Assembly (NCBI GenBank): GCA_019421865.1
Contig: JAHZEL010000008.1
Span: 124,001 to 188,000 of the forward strand
DNA: 64,000 nucleotides
Reading direction: 5' to 3'
From: Desulfovibrionaceae bacterium
Lineage (GTDB): Bacteria; Desulfobacterota; Desulfovibrionia; Desulfovibrionales; Desulfovibrionaceae
A model generated the notes under the pieces. The model had not been told where the DNA came from and did no database searches. It saw only the letters and a program-made list of their open reading frames with translations. Positions within the stretch are counted from its first letter, which is position 1, and each line of letters begins with the position of its first letter. The position numbers and the translations under genes were made by a program. Positions 60,982-64,000 of this stretch are shown here, in pieces.

Positions 60982-61671
60982 TCAGTTTTCCAGTCGTACG
61001 ACGTCCGTTATTTCAGCCACGCCGTCCCAAACCCGGAATTTGATGTCGTAACCGGCAAAGGGCATGCCGTACACGCGGTCGGAATCATCATGATAGTGCG
61101 GTCTGGGATCCCGTTCCAGAATGCCGATGACAGCCTCCTGCTGTTCCCGGCTGAACGGCTTCCGCAGCCCGGCGGGAAAATTCACGCTCAGCATGCGGTC
61201 GGCAAGGCGCGTCGTGAACCCGCCGTACGCCTCCGGATGAGAATCGGAATAGGGAACATACGGCTTGATGTCGAAAATGGGCGTACCGTCCATGAGATCC
61301 ACGCCGGACACGTGAAGTTCCGGCCCTTCCTTGCCGTGCAGCTCCACTCTTTCCAGCTTCACGCAGGAAAGCCCCATGAAATTGGGCCGAAACGGCGACC
61401 TTGTGGCAAACACGCCCATGCGTATGTTGCCGCCGAGACGAGGCGGCCTCACCGTGGGAGACCACTCGTCGCGCACGGCACGGGAGAACTCCCAGATGAG
61501 CCAGATATGCGAAAAGTCCTCCAGTCCGCGCAGCGCTTCAGGTTCCCGGTACTTTGGAGTGAACACGATCCGGCCCTTCAACGCTTCCACAAGACCGCAC
61601 TGCCGCGGCACGCCGAACTTGGTCGGCAGATCCGTATGAATATGAGCAATGGCTTCCATGTGCCGCAGCAT
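60982..61671 (-). CDS. trmO: tRNA (adenine-N6)-methyltransferase TrmO (TsaA family)
   Basis: A 229-residue protein of the TsaA/YaeB family; the E. coli member TrmO methylates N6 of t6A37 in tRNA-Thr using SAM. Typical segments are present: TKFGVPRQCGLVEAL, LEDFSHIWLIWEF, TRSPFRPNFMGLSCV, the DLMDGTPIFDIKPYVPYSD core, and a C-terminal extension. The start is uncertain: ATG at 61671 and 61659 are both possible and neither has a good ribosome site; the first gives a family-typical N-terminus. It is divergent from the flavoprotein gene. Confidence 0.9.
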   Translation of the reverse strand: MLRHMEAIAHIHTDLPTKFGVPRQCGLVEALKGRIVFTPKYREPEALRGLEDFSHIWLIWEFSRAVRDEWSPTVRPPRLGGNIRMGVFATRSPFRPNFMGLSCVKLERVELHGKEGPELHVSGVDLMDGTPIFDIKPYVPYSDSHPEAYGGFTTRLADRMLSVNFPAGLRKPFSREQQEAVIGILERDPRPHYHDDSDRVYGMPFAGYDIKFRVWDGVAEITDVVRLEN

Positions 61672-61820
61672 AACGAAAGGCAGAAAGGCAGGCAAGACAT
61701 CCTGCCTGCACGGGGATTTTCAACTTGCAAGCAACATCGTTCCGCTCTATTCTGCTGAGAATATGGCCGGAATCCATCGCATGCCGGCAGGAACGTTCCA
61801 TCTGCAACGGGGAGGATGCC

Positions 61821-62462
61821 ATGATTCTTGCACTCAACGGAAGTCCGAGAGCCCGGGGCAACACGAGCACCATGCTGCAGGCAGCCCTGGACGGCGCCGC
61901 CTCCGCAGGCGCGGAAACCAGACTCATCCAGCTTTATTCCCTGAACTTCAAAGGCTGCGTAAGCTGCTTTTCCTGCAAGCTCAAGAAGGGGCGTCACGGC
62001 CACTGCGCCATGAAGGACGAACTTTCTCCCGTTCTTGAAATGATGGAGCAAGCGGACGCCCTGATTTTCGGTTCTCCCGTCTACTACGGCGACGTAACGC
62101 CCGAAATGCTCGCCCTCGAACATCGTTTTCTCTTCAGCCACATGCTTTACAACAAGGAAAACCGCTGGGTGTTTCCCCGCAAAATTCCTTCCGCCTTCAT
62201 CTACACTTTCGGCGTCACCGCGGAACATACCGAAAGTGTTCTTGTGCCCTTCTCCACCCTGCACTCCCGCATGAGCGAAATGCTGGGCGTGCCCTGTGAA
62301 GTCTGCTGCAGCGCCAACGCCTGGCAGTTCAGCGACTACAGTCTCTACGAGGCCGATCGCTACGATCCCGTCGAAAAAAAGAAGTATCACGACGAAGTGT
62401 TTCCAAGAGACTGCCAGAATGCCTTTGAACTCGGTCGCCGTCTGGCCGAAAGAAGGATCTGA
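61821..62462 (+). CDS. NADPH-dependent FMN reductase/iron-sulfur flavoprotein-like protein
   Basis: A 213-residue flavodoxin-fold protein. The FMN phosphate loop LNGSPRARGNTSTML lies at residues 5-19 and GSPVYYGDVTPEM near 85 completes the flavin site. A cysteine cluster, C46, C49, C52 and C62, resembles the compact motif of archaeal and clostridial iron-sulfur flavoproteins, so a [4Fe-4S] cluster is possible in addition to FMN. It probably carries out electron transfer or quinone/oxygen detoxification in the cytosol. GGGGAGG precedes the ATG. Confidence 0.87.
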   Translation: MILALNGSPRARGNTSTMLQAALDGAASAGAETRLIQLYSLNFKGCVSCFSCKLKKGRHGHCAMKDELSPVLEMMEQADALIFGSPVYYGDVTPEMLALEHRFLFSHMLYNKENRWVFPRKIPSAFIYTFGVTAEHTESVLVPFSTLHSRMSEMLGVPCEVCCSANAWQFSDYSLYEADRYDPVEKKKYHDEVFPRDCQNAFELGRRLAERRI

Positions 62463-62570
62463 GTCCTTTCCGACAGCGTCCGGAACGACAGGAAGGGACA
62501 TGCGCGCCTTCCCGACCTGTCTGAGGACAAACGCGCGTCAACATCAACCCTTTTCTACGAGGATAATACC

Positions 62571-63821
62571 GTGGAATACCATGTCATTCAGGTCGAGGAA
62601 CGGCCGCCGCTTCTTCTCAACATCCCTCTGAGCATACAGCATCTGTTTGCCATGTTCGGCTCCACGGTGCTCGTGCCATTCCTGTTCAAGGTGAATCCCA
62701 CCACCTGTCTGTTCATGAACGGCATAGGCACGCTTCTGTACCTCGTGCTCACCAGAGGCAGGATTCCCTCCTACCTCGGTTCCAGCTTCGCGTTCATCTC
62801 GCCGGTACTGGCCATCATGGCCGTGAGCAGCTATTCCGCGGCGCAGTCCGGCTTCATCGTGTTCGGTCTGCTCTTCATCCTGTTCTCCCTGCTGATCCGG
62901 GTTGTGGGAACGAAGTGGATCGACGTCATCTTCCCTCCGGCGGCCATGGGCTCCATCATCGCCGTCATAGGCCTTGAACTCGCTCCCACCGCCGCCTCGA
63001 TGGCAGGACTCACGGGCGAGAACATCAGCATGGACAACGTGCTTGTTTCCATGTTCACGCTCACGGTCACCGTTGTGGGCTCCGTGGCCTTCAAGGGCTT
63101 TCTGGCCATCATTCCCGTGCTTTTCGGCGTCATCTGCGGCTATGTGTTCGCCTTTTTCATGGGCATGGTCGATCTTACGCCGGTCATCGAAGCGCCCTGG
63201 TTCCAGCTTCCCCAGTTCTATGCTCCCACCTTTGACCTCAATGCCATTCTCATCATCGCGCCTGCCGCCCTCGTGGTGCTGGCCGAACACATCGGCCATC
63301 TGCTCGTGACCGGCAACGTGGTGGGACGAGATCTCATCAAGGATCCCGGCCTTTCCCGCTCCCTGTTTGCCGACGGCTGCTCCAACATTCTCTCCGGCTT
63401 CTTCGGCGCCACGCCCAACACCACCTACGGCGAGAACATCGGCGTCATGGCCATCACCCGCGTGTACAGCGTCTGGGTGCTCGGCGGCGCCGCCGTCATG
63501 GCCATTCTGCTCTCCTTCGTGGGCAAGCTGGCCGAACTCATCCGCGGCATTCCCGTTCCCGTCATGGGCGGCGTCTGCCTGCTGCTCTTCGGCGTCATTG
63601 CCGCATCCGGTCTCCGCGTCCTTGTGGAACGGAAGGTGGACTACAGCAAGTCCTCCAACCTCGTCATGACCTCGGTCATCATGATCATAGGCCTGAGCGG
63701 CGCCAAGCTTTCCTTCGGCTCGTTCACCATTCAGGGCATGGTGCTCGCCACCATCATCGCCATCATTCTGAGCCTTGCCTTCAAGGTGTTCGAGAAGTTC
63801 AACCTGCTGCGCAAGGACTGA
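62571..63821 (+). CDS. uraA: Uracil/xanthine-type permease (NCS2 family, UraA-like)
   Basis: A 416-residue inner-membrane proton symporter of the NCS2 family with about 14 helices. The uracil-type signature is visible: PLSIQHLFAMFGSTVLVPF in TM1, the SSFAFISP half-helix in TM3, the catalytic Glu in LAEHIGHLLVTGNVVG in TM8 and the GFFGATPNTTYGENIGVMAITRV stretch (two parts) in TM10. The start is a GTG at 62571 with GAGG eight bases upstream. No pyrimidine gene is adjacent. A strong terminator follows. Confidence 0.93.
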   Translation: MEYHVIQVEERPPLLLNIPLSIQHLFAMFGSTVLVPFLFKVNPTTCLFMNGIGTLLYLVLTRGRIPSYLGSSFAFISPVLAIMAVSSYSAAQSGFIVFGLLFILFSLLIRVVGTKWIDVIFPPAAMGSIIAVIGLELAPTAASMAGLTGENISMDNVLVSMFTLTVTVVGSVAFKGFLAIIPVLFGVICGYVFAFFMGMVDLTPVIEAPWFQLPQFYAPTFDLNAILIIAPAALVVLAEHIGHLLVTGNVVGRDLIKDPGLSRSLFADGCSNILSGFFGATPNTTYGENIGVMAITRVYSVWVLGGAAVMAILLSFVGKLAELIRGIPVPVMGGVCLLLFGVIAASGLRVLVERKVDYSKSSNLVMTSVIMIIGLSGAKLSFGSFTIQGMVLATIIAIILSLAFKVFEKFNLLRKD

Positions 63822-63852
63822 TGACGGCCGACCTTTCTCCGGCACAGACATG

Positions 63853-63893
63853 AAAATCCCCGGCATCAACAACGCGATGCCGGGGATTTTTAT
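63853..63893. terminator. Bidirectional terminator between convergent genes
   Basis: AAAATCCCCGGCATC (63853-63867) and GATGCCGGGGATTTT (63876-63890) form a perfect 15-base stem with A and T ends on both sides, between the permease gene and a minus-strand gene. Confidence 0.93.
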
Positions 63894-63912
63894 TCCTTTT
63901 ACATCCGAAAAA

Positions 63913-64000
63913 TCAGGCTTCAGAGCCGGACAGCTTGACCCTGTGCTTGACGGTGATGCCGTCGCACATGAAGCAGAGATGCTCCACGATGTTTTCCGAA
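63913..64000 (-). CDS. C-terminal end of an unidentified gene
   Basis: An open minus-strand frame enters from the right edge and ends at a TGA at 63913-63915, just before the bidirectional terminator. The visible 28 residues (starting SENIVEHLCFMCDG and ending SGSEA) have normal composition but are too few to recognise. Position relative to the terminator supports a real gene end. Confidence 0.6.
   Translation of the reverse strand, partial: SENIVEHLCFMCDGITVKHRVKLSGSEA

Overview
The window is G+C-rich bacterial DNA that looks like chromosome of a Gram-negative, anaerobic, deltaproteobacterial (Desulfovibrio-like) organism. This assignment is inferred from gene families and architecture, not from a marker-gene comparison. 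The supporting signs are a dcw cluster ending ftsQ-ftsA-ftsZ, an Ehr-type membrane complex, KpsMTED capsule export, a periplasmic BTLCP/LapG-type protease beside a type I secretion set, and many hybrid kinases. I saw no tRNA, rRNA, CRISPR array, transposase or prophage gene.

1-11.6 kb (+ strand): the distal half of a division and cell-wall cluster, murF (partial), mraY, murD, ftsW, murG, murC, murB, ftsQ, ftsA, ftsZ. It is tightly overlapped until a likely promoter before ftsA, and it ends at a terminator after ftsZ. 12.4-20.8 kb (+): a secreted rhodanese, then a six-gene complex related to group 4 [NiFe] hydrogenases and Complex I. Its large subunit has lost all four nickel-binding cysteines, so it is an Ehr-type complex and not a hydrogenase.

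21.4-33.0 kb: ordinary metabolism. It holds a periplasmic glycerophosphodiesterase, a CDF metal-efflux protein with three tandem C-terminal domains and an EamA exporter on the minus strand. On the plus strand come a YdfG-type dehydrogenase, a YbgC thioesterase, a polar amino-acid ABC importer, LepA and a GNAT acetyltransferase.

33.1-43.2 kb (-): a capsule locus, transcribed as lipoprotein, kpsM, kpsT, kpsE, kpsD, glycosyltransferase, fused double glycosyltransferase, ugd and a hydrolase-like protein. The export half has host-like composition. The distal part is very A+T-rich and the change falls inside one glycosyltransferase gene, the mark of a replaceable serotype cassette. The operon leader carries two stacked hairpins.

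43.6-54.1 kb: a signalling region. Two hybrid histidine kinases, an HPt protein and a REC-HD-GYP phosphodiesterase form a probable phosphorelay operon, with a diguanylate cyclase divergent from it. Next come an HD-GYP protein that has lost its metal ligands and a LapG-like protease that has lost its catalytic His and Asp; the two lie at what looks like a deletion scar. 54.3-59.8 kb (-): TolC, HlyD and a LapB-type ABC exporter for a large adhesin that is not in the window. 60.6-64 kb: a TraR/DksA zinc-finger protein, TrmO, a flavoprotein, a uracil-type permease and the end of one more gene.

The capsule exporter, c-di-GMP enzymes and adhesin secretion genes are adjacent, which suggests one surface-adaptation region. 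The link is inferred from proximity only.
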